A DNA stretch of 64,000 nucleotides from Locusta migratoria (taxonomy: Eukaryota > Arthropoda > Insecta > Orthoptera > Acrididae), in contig CM048745.1 of NCBI GenBank assembly GCA_026315105.1, positions 154,835,323 to 154,899,322 of the forward strand. Direction: 5' to 3'. Made by a program: the position numbers and the translations under genes. Shown here one piece after another: positions 1-11,407 of this stretch. Position 1 is the first letter of the stretch, and the number at the start of each line of letters is the position of its first letter. The notes below the pieces were generated by a model. The model was not told the origin of the DNA, did no database searches, and saw only the letters and a list, made by a program, of their open reading frames with translations.

Positions 1-280
1 GTAGGCGGCGCTGTCAGAAGAGAGATGCGCCAGCCAGCCCCGGCAGCAGACGCGCCATCCCCATCCCCATCTCCGGCGAGTTTGGCGGCGGAAGTCGTCG
101 GCAGCCATTTCGATTAGCGGCCTCGCTTGGCACGCCCGCGGTTTCCAAAGTCAGCCCAGCACACGGAGCAGGCCAAGTTGTGCGGCGAGCGCAGAGCGAA
201 ACCCAGCGCGCAGGCCGAAACCGCGTCTCCGACCAACCGTTTTCTTTTTAAACTACAATATTGAAGACCTAACATTCTAA
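1..280. other. GC-rich flank, unassigned
   Basis: About 240 bases rich in G, C and CpG, unlike the AT-rich sequence that follows. It could be part of a host promoter or untranslated exon cut by the window edge, or an old repeat. I see no open frame, splice pair or recognisable motif that decides between these. Confidence 0.3.
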
Positions 281-2610
281 GGCCGGTCTTACACTATCAA
301 ATTATTGGACAAAGAATTGGACGAAAAAATTGGATGAAATATTGGTCATATTTTTTTTTTGACAAAGAAATTGGATGAAACGCAAAAGGGGGTATTAGAC
401 TACCATCCAATATTTTGTCAAATTTGCTTCAAAATGGCGGTGTATAATGATCAAGCCCCCACAATCGCGTAAGCGGCCGACTGCGAACAGCGGACAAATT
501 GAAGAGCTCCATGGCAGCCATTGTGGTGGCAAACTTCCGCGCGAATTTTAAATGTGTGTACGATTCTCTTGATTAGAGAGAGTATTCATTTAAGTCGCGA
601 AAAGTATGTCTAATTGAAATATATAACTACAAAATAAGTTCAGACTCCTTGAATATACAGCAACTATCGGTTATATGTAAATTTATTACACATACGGTGT
701 AGAAACTGGTCAGCAGCGTTTCCTCTTCCTACCGAAACCGAACTATAACATGTAGCTTTTTAGCGTTCTAAGTGCAGCATATGAACGGAATTTATCGTTA
801 GACACGATTCTTTGGCACTTTCTCAGTGTATTCTACGATTGTGAAACTTTTGTACAAACATTAATTTTGGAAGAGTTTCACACTTTACGTGTCCTTTTTT
901 TTTTTTTGTATTCTCCAATATGTAGATATTTCATAGCATCAAAAAATTAAACAGGGCTGCCTGAAACAGCTAATGTTAAAAATCGATTGTGAAAGTGAAA
1001 TATGTCATCAGATACATAACTGAAAAATAGCATCTTACGTTGTGAATACAGCAACCATATTAATTTCATAAACAAAAATTCGAAATGCAGTGAGGCAACT
1101 AATTTTGTAACCCCAAGAGTTATTTTACACAATCATAAACTGAAACTTTTTGATCTTACTGTCCACAAGTACTGCCTAAAGTAGCTTTCTTTTTAAGAGC
1201 TACCAGTATTGTAAAACCCTGTTATTTATTTCATTCAATCCAATATTGTCTTGACTAACAGTCTGTTAAGCAAGAGTAACTACCTCTGAACACAAGTAGT
1301 AGGGATACTTGTATTCCTGAGAAATATAAATGGGAATACAGTAATCGATATTTTTATTCTTTTCTTAAATTGATATATGTATTTAAACGCTGAGCAACTC
1401 TTCACCGTCGTGGTTTATTTACATTGCAATAGTCAAACAATACAGACGTGACTGTCCATTGTATTTATATTTCGCAGTAGCTATTTACTACACGATTTAC
1501 CTGCTAACAACACTCGTATTTATGTGACGCTTGCCACTACCATGGCGGCGGGCCGAAGGTTCAAATTATCCTGCGACAGCAGCACCGTCAGTGAGTCTAG
1601 TTATTTTTACAAAGTCTTTGGTAATGATCAGCTGTTGTTTATACTACAGTTGCGTTGTGTCTGCATTTAGAAGAGAAGGAGGGAAAAAAGAAAAGGAAAC
1701 GCACTTGGATGAAACCGTGGGTTTCAGAGCGAGATAAATAAAATTTGTTACGGGACCAGGAGGCTTTTTTTTTTTTTATGCCGTCGTCAGAACAGCCAGG
1801 CCGTTCACTGCTAATTATTTTGTCGCTCTTCATCCTTCAGGTTTGCAATAAAGTAACAAACAGGCACTCAAACAGTGTATACGAATTAGATTGTTAAGTT
1901 GGAAAAGCAAGTTTCATTAAATAACGTTTTAAATGGAAAATGTGAGCACTGACAAAGAGGATAATCGAAATTGTTTATGACGTTATTAACAATGTAAGGG
2001 GGGGAAACATTTCTGATAAAGTAAATAGGCTCTATTTGTTCCTTACAAAAATTGGCTGACGTATTTATATGTACATAGATTCGCTTGCAAACAATGTCGA
2101 TGTTTTGAAAGTTTTTTCATTTCCCAGCACTTAGCCCACCAAGTTACCAAAATCATACATTCTAAAATCTGCTTCGGCCGTAAATAAGATTTAGGGGTAT
2201 TACTTCTCCAATTCCGATACTATATAATGACTTTTTAACATCATGGATTGTAACTCAACCTCACTTTCGCCGCTGGGTATTGGGCTACGTGAATTGACGT
2301 GACGGACAGTGTGAATTGGCCTTGTCACATGTTATACAACGCCAATACGAACGTAATGTCCAAGTAATGTCAGATATTTAACCTCAAAATAAAACAGCTG
2401 TAGTGGCAAGGAAGCTGTATAGTGTATACTACTACCGCTCCAAGCGGTCACATTTCTCACAGCAGGAAACAGAAGACGAGCGATTTCTTTGATCAAATCT
2501 AGGTCGAGGCCTTAGATTTGATGAAATATTGGACGACGTTCCCATTACACTAAGTCCAATTTACCTTTTTCCAATTCTTTGACAAATTATTTGATAGTGT
2601 AATACCGGCC
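281..2610. mobile_element. PIF/Harbinger-like DNA element with about 42-bp terminal inverted repeats
   Basis: The left end (281-323) begins GGCCGGTCTTACACTATCAA and the right end (2568-2610) carries the reverse complement with few differences, both running on into an ATTGG-rich stretch. The flanks are taa (278-280) and tta (2611-2613), fitting a short TWA- or TA-type target. A copy of the joined flanks without the element lies at 3661-3683 in reverse orientation. The 2.3-kb interior has no intact transposase and only short open frames, so it looks non-autonomous. Superfamily is inferred from end sequence and target type; another GGCC-ended cut-and-paste family remains possible. Confidence 0.6.
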
Positions 2611-2934
2611 TTAATGTGCTAAGTAGCATTTTTCCAAAATTGTGTTTTTTTTTCACTCTAAAGGTGTTACATCAGTGCAAGTATATTATACTAAAATCGC
2701 TTACTCATATGACATATGTAAGAGGTTCTTACAGTCACCGATAGATAGCATTGAAGTTAACTGCACAGCCTTTTTCTTTCTAAATGTGTTTGATAATCAG
2801 CTCATGACAACAGTGAAGCAATAATGTGTTTATGGCATGAGGGTGTAGGGTCTCGAGGAGCTAACAGCATAGCATCATGTCTGTTCCACGTCTTGGATTG
2901 CACTAAAAGTTACTGTCATTGGAACTGGTAACAA

Positions 2935-3320
2935 AATGAAACTTGTTATTTGGAGTGACAACTGCTGTGGACAAAATAAAGATCGTGTACTTATATATAT
3001 GTACATGTACGCAGTGGCTTGTGGCTTTTAGTCTATTTGGTCTATAAGTATCTGGTTTCAGGCCACAGTTTCCTATCTTGTGACAGAAAGTTTGCCTTCA
3101 TAGAAAAGTGCAAGAAGGTAGTTAAATTTTACGTACCTGATGATTTACAAGAAGTAATTACTTCAACACACACTTCTCTCCCATTCAAAACACTCAGAAT
3201 GGAAGAAAAGGACTTTATTGGGTTCCAGGCTACTGCTGATAATATGATCAACACAACGAAGCTACACATCAGTTCTGTACGGTACCTTTTATACCACATA
3301 GCCATCGTCAGTTTTTGACT
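2935..3320 (+). pseudogene. Remnant of a DUF7869-type protein
   Basis: Reading 2935-3033 gives a fragment with WSDNCCGQNKDR. After an in-frame stop, a second frame (open 3019-3318) continues with SGHSFLSCDRKFAFIEK, then YVPDDLQEVI and a serine/isoleucine-rich tail. This order (SDNC.GQN, GH....CDR.F..IEK, VPDD) is what I recall for DUF7869 proteins, which are abundant in arthropod genomes and often lie in transposons. The two pieces are in different frames, so the copy is broken. It lies just outside the Harbinger-like element and inside a region that also repeats the element's flanks. The family call rests on motif memory. Confidence 0.5.
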
Positions 3321-4717
3321 GATTTGTTTAATTGTAATGATGCTACAAACTGAAGATATTTGTTTCACATTTTTTCATTTCCTATTTTTAGATACACTTC
3401 GTCAAGCGCTGCAGCTTGATACCTCTGTTGGACTTAGCCCATTTAGTCTGAATAACGCAATGTGTAAGACACCTTCTGCTTTCACATTTTTAATTGTCTT
3501 CTTCTCGTCAATTCAATGCAATTTTATCGTGACTTGCTGTATAGTTTGATTTAACTGGATGTTAATAAACGATATCATACCATAAAATGTGTGTGTTAAT
3601 TTCGTACGATAAACAATACAGTTTGTTTGCTATATCTCAGAACTTTATTTTTGGTCCTTAGCACATTTAGAATGTTAGGTCTTCAGTTATCTGTCGACTG
3701 GGATCCTATATAAAATCTCTCCTTGGATATCAAAATAAAGAGTTTGCGTCAGCACATGGCTGGCCACCCCAAAAGAGAAAATAAAAAGGGACCGAAGATA
3801 ATACGTTCTGCCTGACACATTTAACTTGTTCATACGCGTGGAACATCGCCTCAGTTCGATAATGTTTGTTGTGATAATATTTGCTTTTAGTATTCTACGT
3901 CAACACTGTACCTCCCTTACTGCATCTGCTTCCTTGACCACACGCTACCCATGTTCTCCTTGCTCTGTGAAACTGAACCGGTGTAACACTGTACTCAACT
4001 ACGACAGAATTCAAATACCGTGGCAATGGCGGCGCGTTCACTGGTTCAATGAACTTGTAGATGGTGAAGTTTTTCAAAAGAAAATTAAACAAGAAAGGTT
4101 GCTGCCTATCGCCTTTCCTCTCAGACAGGAAGTTACACTCGCCGGCTGATCTGCTATCCTTGGAGCATAAGGGCGTCGGACTTCTTCTCTTGGCAAGTGT
4201 TTCGTTGCCTTATTGAAGATTCATTAATTGAAAAGAGGACAGTAGGAAAGTTACAGAACAAATAGACAGAATTGTGGTGTAATCTGTATTCACAAAGATA
4301 TGACGAATTTGAGGTAGCCTTGTTGCATGTTTAATACTATTTCACAAATAAGACTATTTTACCACGAAACCACCTTGCTGTAGGACAAGGAGTTACTGAC
4401 AATAGTCAAGAAATAAGCAAATTTTATGCATATACATTTGCAGTCCCTAGAGAGAGCGGAGAGTGTTTGAATCAGAGAGAATGTTGCTAGCCATGAAGTC
4501 GTAATACTATAACCAAAGCAGGGGTCAAACAGCCGAGCTTACCTTACTGTAAACTGAATGGTGAGTGTACCGGATGCTTCCACTCGCCCATCATTGTAAC
4601 AGACGCGGACGGTCCTCAAAGTCACACTTTACTAATACGGCGGTAACTTCCGCCCTAGACTGTCCCCGAGGTGGATACTTCGAAGCTCTGCAACCGAATG
4701 ACGGTGCGTGTCTCAGG
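3321..4717. repeat. Mostly unassigned; contains a fragment of dispersed repeat R1
   Basis: The stretch 3795-4035 matches 61520-61960, for example gcctcagttcgataatg against gcctcagttcgacaatg, and so belongs to the R1 family described at 7975-9460. The tail 3661-3692 repeats, in reverse, the sequence flanking the Harbinger-like element. The rest (about 4040-4717) shows nothing I can name. Confidence 0.5.
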
Positions 4718-4725
4718 ACACTTAG

Positions 4726-4927
4726 ACGGCCGCGGTGGCCGAGGGGACTGAGGCGCTCCAGTCACGGTCTGCACGGCCACTACGGTCGGGGGTTCGAATC
4801 CCCCCTCGGACATGGATATTTGTGCCGTCCTTAGTATTAGCTAGTTCATAAGTAGTTTGTAAGCTTAGGGACTGATAACCCCGTACTAAAGTCCCATAAG
4901 TTCTACAAACATTTGAACATTTTCAGA
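4726..4927 (+). mobile_element. tRNA-derived SINE, type 1, full length
   Basis: Head with an A box (TGGCCGAGGGG, about 4736) and a B box (GGTTCGAATCC, about 4790), followed by the body ending acaaacatttgaacatttt. It is flanked by the 8-bp duplication acacttag (4718-4725 and 4928-4935), which fixes both ends and shows LINE-type insertion. The short open frame across it (4565-4834) is incidental. Confidence 0.9.
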
Positions 4928-4935
4928 ACACTTAG

Positions 4936-6184
4936 GTTGGGGCACCTGTTTGGAGCGCGGAACAAGGCTGGTATGCCTCCGCCACGATGTCGCTTCAGGT
5001 TGCTTTTAAATTTAACGGCTACAGTAAATTCTACATTTTGAGCAATTTCTAGATTAACCAAACGAGTAATGTAGGAATTACTCTGTCCCTTCCATTCGAT
5101 TGTCCTCTAAGTAAGCAATCATTCTGTGATGCTCCTTGGTTGGTGAAAATTAATAAACCGCACTAAATTAATTGTTTTAATTTTGCTTCTTTTTAATTAA
5201 GGGCGCTCCGGTCTGTTATTGGTATCGGGGACTTTGTAATTTTACTGGCACAACGAATCCGTGGTGGGAGTAAAATATTTAATTTTATTTTTGTCTGATT
5301 TCTTTCTTATGGCGCATTACGTGCCCTCAAACAGTCTGTGCGTTACAAACTCCCTGCGAAAAAAGCTCTTCGACAAAAAAAGGAAATAAATAAATAAGAT
5401 AAAACATTTTTTTTAAGTATAATTATTCCTTCCTTCTTGCATCAGATTATTTTATATGCACTTTTTTTACCACATGAGAAACATTTACGTCGCAGCAGGA
5501 GACAGCATTTACGCAGGAGACAGCAGGGAAACGAATCGTAGCGCGGCCGCAGCGATGCAATGCGCGTGCGCAGCTGAGGTTCAAACTCTCTTCTGAACCC
5601 CCTGGAGGCAGCGTAATGGGCGCTCCAGCGGCATGGAGGGACGAGGGGAAACGACGCTGATAACATTGGCGTTGGAGCTGGTAGTGACACCAGCTCCTGG
5701 CTCCCCGAGCACTGGCAGTTACGCATGAATGGTCCTGAATCAAAGGAAATGGAGCTACTGCGCACCTGGCCTTACGCATGTGCGAATTCTCCATCAAGGC
5801 ATCATCCGCCCTTCATATTTGGTTTTGGTGCATTGGAGATTCATTGAAAAACGTTATATTTGGTAAAATATCTTACAACACTTATTTAAAGACGCATCAA
5901 CTGTAAAAGTCTTGATAAGATGCTATCATGAATAATAAGTCACTACTCTCCACCGAGCAAGAATAGCCGTGTGGTTACTAGCGCCATTGCTCTGCACTGT
6001 CGTAGGTAGTGGCTTCGAGACCATTACAAGCAAGTTTTTCAAACACAGTGTTCTTTTCAACAGATACGGTAACAACAATGACTTTTGAGTTTGTTACTTC
6101 CCACACATAGTTTAGACGTTTTGCCAAATGTATCGCGATTTTGAGGATAAATGACATTTATACTCTTTGTTATAACCAATATGT
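4936..6184. other. Unassigned sequence
   Basis: About 1.25 kb with no recognisable gene or repeat. A GC-richer patch (about 5530-5790) contains two overlapping minus-strand open frames of about 107 and 116 codons with arginine-rich, low-information translations and no motif I recognise; I do not call them genes. Confidence 0.4.
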
Positions 6185-6197
6185 GTTTGAAAAGATG

Positions 6198-6382
6198 TTC
6201 AAATGTTTGTTTGTAGAGTCTATGGGACTTAACTACGGGTCATCAGTCCCTAAACTTACAAACTACTTACAACTAAGGACGGCACAAATATCCATGCCCG
6301 AGGGGGGATTCGAACCCCCGACCGTAGTGGCCGTGCAGACCGTGACTGGAGCGCCTCAGTCTCCTCGGCCACCGTGGCCGGC
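6198..6382 (-). mobile_element. SINE type 1, minus strand
   Basis: Complete head and body in reverse; the tRNA-like head is at 6300-6382. Flanked by the 13-bp perfect duplication gtttgaaaagatg (6185-6197 and 6383-6395). Confidence 0.9.
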
Positions 6383-6504
6383 GTTTGAAAAGATGTGGGT
6401 GAGAGCAGCCTTTGGCCATTTGACCCGAAGGTAGTTTGTCTCTTCATCGTAAGATTCATTTTGTTACAGTCACTTAACAGCGTAATCAGTTACTTACTGT
6501 GTTT

Positions 6505-6708
6505 AAAAAAAATGTTCAAATGTTTGTAAATCTATCGGACCAAACTGCGTGGTCATCAGTCCGTAGCTTACAAACTACTTAAACCTAGGTAAACTAACCT
6601 AAGGACAACACACACACTCATGCCCCCGGGAGGACTCGAACCTCCACGGCGAGCAACCGCGCGCTCCGCAGCGAGACGCTTTAGACCGCTCGGCTACTAC
6701 ACCGCGGC
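6505..6708 (-). mobile_element. SINE type 2, minus strand
   Basis: The second head type: read in reverse it has the A box TAGCCGAGCGG and B box GGTTCGAGTCC, then a CA-rich linker (TG repeats in sense) and a body ending in the same caaacatttgaacatt as type 1. Flanked by the 10-bp duplication tactgtgttt (6495-6504 and 6709-6718). Confidence 0.9.
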
Positions 6709-6761
6709 TACTGTGTTTTAGAATTCATGTGCATATTCATATGTTCTTAGTGTTTATCATC

Positions 6762-6907
6762 ACTACGTTCGGGGGTTCGAATCCCCCCTCGAGCATGGAG
6801 ATTTGTGCCGTCCTAAGTGTTAGCTAGTTCATAAGTAGTTTGTAAGTTTTGGGACTGATGACCCCGTAGTTAAGTCCCATAAGCTCGTGAAACATTTGAA
6901 CATTTGA
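6762..6907 (+). mobile_element. SINE type 1, 5'-truncated
   Basis: Begins inside the tRNA-like head just before the B box and keeps the whole body and 3' end. It lies directly upstream of the Penelope composite. Confidence 0.8.
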
Positions 6908-6976
6908 ATGAACAACGTTCAGTATTGAAAATATCCACAGGTGTACTGCCGGTCTATAGTGTCCAACGGGCACAAT

Positions 6977-7011
6977 ATTTCGGCGATCATACATGTCGCC
7001 ATCATCTGGTG
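6977..7011 (-). ncRNA. Degenerate hammerhead-ribozyme motif at a Penelope end (left arm)
   Basis: Read on the minus strand: CAGATGA-T, then a perfect stem II GGCGA/TCGCC, then GAAA. The core differs from the CTGANGA consensus at U4 (A instead), so activity is doubtful. The mirror copy in the right arm has the same sequence. Confidence 0.5.
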
Positions 7012-7293
7012 AACTGACGGACTGAGCTCCTGGCGACGCGCCGCACGGAGATCCGCACGCTACGGCTGCTCGAAGGGAACTGGGTTCTAGCCCGGTAGCG
7101 GGCGATTTAAATACCCTCGGCCCGCGGAGCGACCCCTCCGCGGTCCGCGCCCCGCGCCGCGGCCGCGCAGTGGAACCGATTGCGACGGCGTCTGAGATGA
7201 CGTCGGTCTGATGGCTCTGTCCGCCGTGGTCGTCACTTCGTTACGTTTGGTAGATTTACTCTTAATTAACCCAATCGCTGGTCCCCAATTTGT

Positions 7294-7644
7294 TTGTCGG
7301 AAAATCATGCGATGGAGTATGAACGCACTAGGATTCTGGTACAGACGTCGAGATACTGGGACTGCGTCGTTAGAGAGGCCATTGAAATTCGCACAAGTGA
7401 CGACCTCATAAACCGTGACTGTGGCTGTAATCTTAGCAAAGCTTGGGAACCAGCGATTGGGTTAATTAAGAGTAAATCTAGCAAACGTAACGAAGTGACG
7501 ACCACGGCTGACAGAGCCCTCACACCGACGTCATCTCAGACGCCGTCGCAATCGGTTCCACTGCGCGACCGCGGCGCGGGGCGCGGACCGCGGAGGGGTC
7601 GCTCCGCGGGCCGAGGGTATTTAAATGGCCCGCTACCAGGCTAG
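7294..7644 (+). pseudogene. Penelope-like element, C-terminal fragment
   Basis: An open frame of about 116 codons. The segment VVREAIEIRTSDDLINRDCG matches the REAIEIHKHQNNFNRKEEG stretch that follows the GIY-YIG domain in the longer copy at 14062-14955, so this is the C-terminus of a related but different Penelope protein. The reverse transcriptase and nuclease are missing (5' truncation). The last 60 codons are arginine/glycine rich and may be non-coding arm sequence that happens to stay open. There is no methionine at a sensible place. Confidence 0.6.
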
Positions 7645-7721
7645 AACCCAGTTCCCTTCGAGCAGCCGTAGCATGCGGATCTCCGTGCCGGCGCGTTTCC
7701 AGGAGCTCAGTCCGTCAGTTC

Positions 7722-7762
7722 ACCAGATGATGGCGACATGTATGATCGCCGAAATATTGTGC
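7722..7762 (+). ncRNA. Degenerate hammerhead-ribozyme motif at a Penelope end (right arm)
   Basis: CACCAGATGAT, stem II GGCGA/TCGCC with a 9-base loop, then GAAATATTGTG. CAC before the core can pair with GTG after it as a short stem I. It shares the U4-to-A change with the left arm. Confidence 0.5.
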
Positions 7763-8486
7763 CCGTTGGACACTATAGACCGGCAGTACACCCGTTGATA
7801 TTTTGATTATCAAATACGCCGGGAGAAACTAAAGAATCACAGCGTTCAGTATCTTTTAGAAACAAATTACTCAGGTTTTATTTTGGAAGAGGAGTGTGAA
7901 ATAAAGAAACTTGGTAGGCCGTCGGCTAAGCTCGATGCAGCAGTCTCAGAAGTAACTCCCAGTCACCTCAAGCACCAGCCGCCACTGTACCGTGGCTAAA
8001 ATTTATCGCTCCCTATGCCCTAGCATGAAAAACTACACAAACTGTCTGGTGGACAGACTTCGTTACGCTTTGTAATAAACAACGTACACTATTGGATATT
8101 AGAATTGTAACAAAATTAATAAGAAAATCCGAGAACCGTAATTAAACCAAATCGCGAAAATAATATCTGGGATCGTGTAGATGCAAACTTGTTATTTACA
8201 TCTCTCTTCCTCCATAGCTCGTGACGCTAACCACCGCGCTAGTCCGTCTTGTTAAAAAGAAATAACGAGTATCGGATGTTATACTTAAATTAACAAGAAA
8301 AATGCAGAATCGTTTAGGATACGAAAAAGAAAAAAAAAAATGCAACTAGGTGAAAGCGAACGTGGTGTACTTTCGACATCTCGCTCAGAAGCTTGTGACG
8401 CTACCAACCACGCTATTTCTGTAACCCATTGGGGTTACTTGCTACGTTATACTGAGTACAATACTGCACCTAATACATGGCAAAAT

Positions 8487-8706
8487 TGCCCCCCCCCCCC
8501 CAGGGGTCTCACGGTTCTTTCGTGAGTACGTGCGTGTCGAGCACGGGGCCCCGAGCTAATGCAATCTTCCTCCATTCTTTACTTTCCGGACTGCATTTCC
8601 TTTCCCCCTCCCCTCCTTTCCCATCATCACTCCTTCCCCTCCCCACCGGGGGACTGATAACTTCAGTAGTTTAGTCCCCCTATCCCAACCAAACAACCCA
8701 ACCCCC
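8487..8706. mobile_element. Short interspersed repeat inserted in R1
   Basis: A block from a run of C through ggggtctcacggttctttcg to ccaaacaacccaacccc. It is absent from the matching point of the other R1 copy (about 62650), so it is a separate insertion. Its type is not clear; the pyrimidine-rich end could be a tail. Confidence 0.45.
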
Positions 8707-8916
8707 TGTAATTAGTTATTTAGCTGTGAAACAGCATGGCATTGTACCGTACCATAGAAATGATATTCTTTCCCAGTATACATATTATAACACTAATAAC
8801 GTTAAATACGATAACCTTTAAAGCTATCAGATTGATGTTTCTCGTAATTTTATTGTAACAAATAATATATAAAATGACGCATTTTTAAAGGTGCCTCAAT
8901 TTTCTTACGCTTTAAA

Positions 8917-9199
8917 TAATAATAATAATGTCGTGTGGCTCATTGGACTGATGCAAGTCTTTCAATTGGACGCCACTTCGGCGACTTGAGTGCAGTGTCC
9001 CTAGACTACCCAGGTTATCCAACTGCGGAAACGGGACCTACAGCTTAACAAGGAATCCGAACCACGTGTCGTTTCTGGGGACTCCTCACATCGTTGAGAG
9101 GTGAAGAATGGGTTAAAAAGCAGACTGAAAAAATCTGAAGTACAGCCGGATTTCGAACACGCGACCCTTTACCGCAAGTCCAGGGGGTCCGACAGTACA
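8917..9199 (-). mobile_element. tRNA-derived SINE, type 5, minus strand, with AAT-repeat tail
   Basis: In reverse it starts with a tRNA-like head (a B-box-like GTGTTCGAAATCC near 9150) and ends in attattatt repeats (8917-8929). It is flanked by the duplication ctttaaa (8910-8916 and 9200-9206). The matching site in the other R1 copy (62874-62880) has a single ctttaaa and no insert. Confidence 0.7.
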
Positions 9200-9460
9200 C
9201 TTTAAAAAGATTATATTCGCGATACAACGAAAGAAGGCGTGGATTACGGAGTTACGTTTGTAATACGGCGGCTCAGAACTTCTGGTAGTGACGTGAAAAC
9301 CAAGGCGCTTCTCACCGGCAACGTTCCACTCCACGAAGCGAAAATCTAACATGCCAGAACATTCATTCCACGCTTCGCAGGGTAGTGGAACGTGCAATTC
9401 CATGCAGTTCGTCGTCCATATGTGTTTCTACGTCCCGTGAGAGGATGGCATTAGGGTAAG

Positions 9461-11407
9461 TTAATTACCACTGTAGCTTCATCCCACAGCTTTACAAACA
9501 TTTGAATATTTTGCTATTGGCAAACAGATAGTTCCGTCTTCGTCGTGTCAAATAGAGGCGAGCAAACGATGCTCGTGTTCGAACATGCTCAAGATTTCAC
9601 GACACAACGCAGAAAATGATACAGTATCGACATTTTCGGACATTTACATGACAAATGACTCAGGTGCCGATTTTGGGAATTATAAACTGGAAATTTGGAA
9701 GTAACTGGACTGTCGCTTTGCTCAGAACTAATTTCATAGGAAGTACACATATATAAAAAAGTGCATCACTATGAAAAAACTGTATATATTGTTTAAATCT
9801 GCTCATATATGACCTGGCTGATATAGCTGCAAGATAGAATGCCTTAATAATATATCTTTTTTTTTTTTGCGTCCTCCTCTGCAGTTACAGTAAATGACCG
9901 TTCAGGACCTGGGAATTATTAAGTATACCGGTATATACGGCCATTTCAACAGTTTATTTGGATATGTGTTATGACGTAGACTGAAGATGAAATGAGTATA
10001 ATACCGAAACCGGTCGTTCAATAAAATAACCTACACTTTACAGCTGTTGGTGACTACATTAATTATTTAGAATTACAAAAAAAAACTGATGTGTTGCCTG
10101 TGCCTATATTATATGCCCGTATTTCTTTGGTCATATTAACAGGAAAGGCAGAATTCGCCAACGTCAGTTTTCAACCTTTTGTACTGAATATTCGCATTGC
10201 CCAAATATTGATGTGATCCCCGATTGCAACATGATTTTTCAGTCGAGATTCAGAATCAATAGGAGAAAACTGGTAATTTTTGTACTATTCAGTCCCGCAC
10301 TACTATTCGATAAAAGCAACGAACGGTAGACGGGCTAAGTTCTATTTTAGTTCCTATCTTACCAGATATTTTGATTTTACACATCTTAAAAGTATAACGT
10401 AAAAGTCTCAGAAAGTATTACAATTTTTAAATTTTTAATTTTTACATTTGTTTTCAATTAAAAAAACCAAAACCGGTTATCTTGGGAGATTTTTACAGGG
10501 ACATTGCCGCACTTTCCTACCTTCAATATGTAAACATAATAATCACGAGATCCCTCAAAACTCGGAGATATGATCTATCAAAAACTGCGGCTTATTTCAG
10601 TACGAACATTAAGATAGCTGATTTAACCCTTTTCTACAACGACAAAACACTTGCTCGTAAATGAGCAAGCTGGTGCAACGCTTCCACTTTTCCAATAACC
10701 GAAATACACATCTGCCCACAGAAAGCCAACGAGGGCAACCAAACTTCGAAATTTTCCTCGTGTGAACATCATGCAGTTTCTCAAATTCTTTCGGCTTCTT
10801 TCTTCTCTCCATAGTCCTTTGTGCGGTCCAATAAATAATTGTCAATCTGAAATGGCGGACAGAAAAATCCCGCTTTCGACATGTAATAGACTGAACGATA
10901 GATCACTTTTGCCCTTATGCGGTATGGAAAAATCACATCGACAGACAGGTCAAAAGTCAAGTAACGTAGCTTTCGTTAATTCCATGATGCACTAAAACTG
11001 TTCCAAAACTTCTTCAATACACTTATTTAGCCATATTGAACACATACCACCGAATCGAAATGTTATGGTTAAGTAAGGCAACTATTCATATGATGTTGCA
11101 TTTCCGCAATTACCGTATGAAACTACCACTCGTACCCGTGGACACGCGCGGGAAAGAGCAAAAATAATCGATATCCAAATCGGGCGACTGCTAATATCGA
11201 TTACTTTCTACACTTATACACCAGTGTTCAATTGAATTTAACCCCATCTTAGGTTTCACGATGGAAGCTAAGAATCGGGAGAAATAATGGAAACATAGGC
11301 AGGAGGGAGAGAAAGTGAAAAATCGCGAGATTTCCGCCTAAATCGGGAGAGTTGGAAAGAATGCATTACACTGGAGATGAAAAATCCGGTACAACCGAAG
11401 TTGTTTC
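9461..11407. other. Unassigned sequence with one ribozyme-like motif
   Basis: About 1.9 kb of AT-rich sequence. Apart from the hammerhead-like motif at 9981-10016 I recognise no gene, repeat or open frame with a motif. Confidence 0.4.
9981..10016 (+). ncRNA. Decayed hammerhead-like motif with ACCGGT helix III
   Basis: It has CTGAAGA-T and GAAACCGGTC, so the core and the palindromic ACCGGT of the motif at 24230-24271 are kept. The interval that should form stem II does not pair beyond a small GTA/TAC hairpin, and stem I is not evident. It is an old relative, probably inactive. Confidence 0.45.

Larger units (their letters stand above)
6926..7842. mobile_element. Penelope-like composite: two 3' ends in inverted orientation as one insertion
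   Basis: Arms 6927-7288 and 7446-7806 are near-identical reverse complements of about 360 bases separated by about 156 bases. Both arms encode the same C-terminal peptide (PAIGLIKSKS..KRNEVTTTADRA..PTSSQTPSQSVPL), the left on the minus strand and the right on the plus strand. The right copy reaches further into coding sequence. The unit is bracketed by the 10-bp duplication cgttcagtat (6916-6925 and 7843-7852), so it inserted as one piece or became inverted during insertion. Penelope-like elements are known for inverted, 5'-truncated partner copies. Each outer arm carries a hammerhead-like motif. Confidence 0.75.
7853..9460. repeat. Dispersed repeat R1, long copy with two insertions (from about 7975)
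   Basis: From about 7975 to 9460 this aligns with 61920-63125 over matching landmarks: ctcgtgacgctaacca against ctcgtaacgctaacca, tattataacactaataac against tataacactgactaa, and the common end cacgtcccgtgagagg. No coding frame is conserved, so it is a non-coding repeat of at least 1.3 kb. It is interrupted at 8487-8706 and 8917-9199 by sequences missing from the other copy. The class of R1 is unknown. Confidence 0.6.

Noticed and set aside
1540..1592. ATGGCGGCGGGCC start with a GTGAGT donor inside the Harbinger-like element
   Set aside because: The peptide (MAAGRRFKLSCDSST) has no Harbinger or host motif and no second exon was found.
4860..4895. CTGATGA in nearly every SINE body, resembling the hammerhead core
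   Set aside because: No GAAA box, stem II or cleavage step follows at the right distance in any of the three SINE types, so the resemblance is chance.
5442..5797. Two overlapping minus-strand frames of 107 and 116 codons
   Set aside because: Two different frames open over the same bases and no motif in either.
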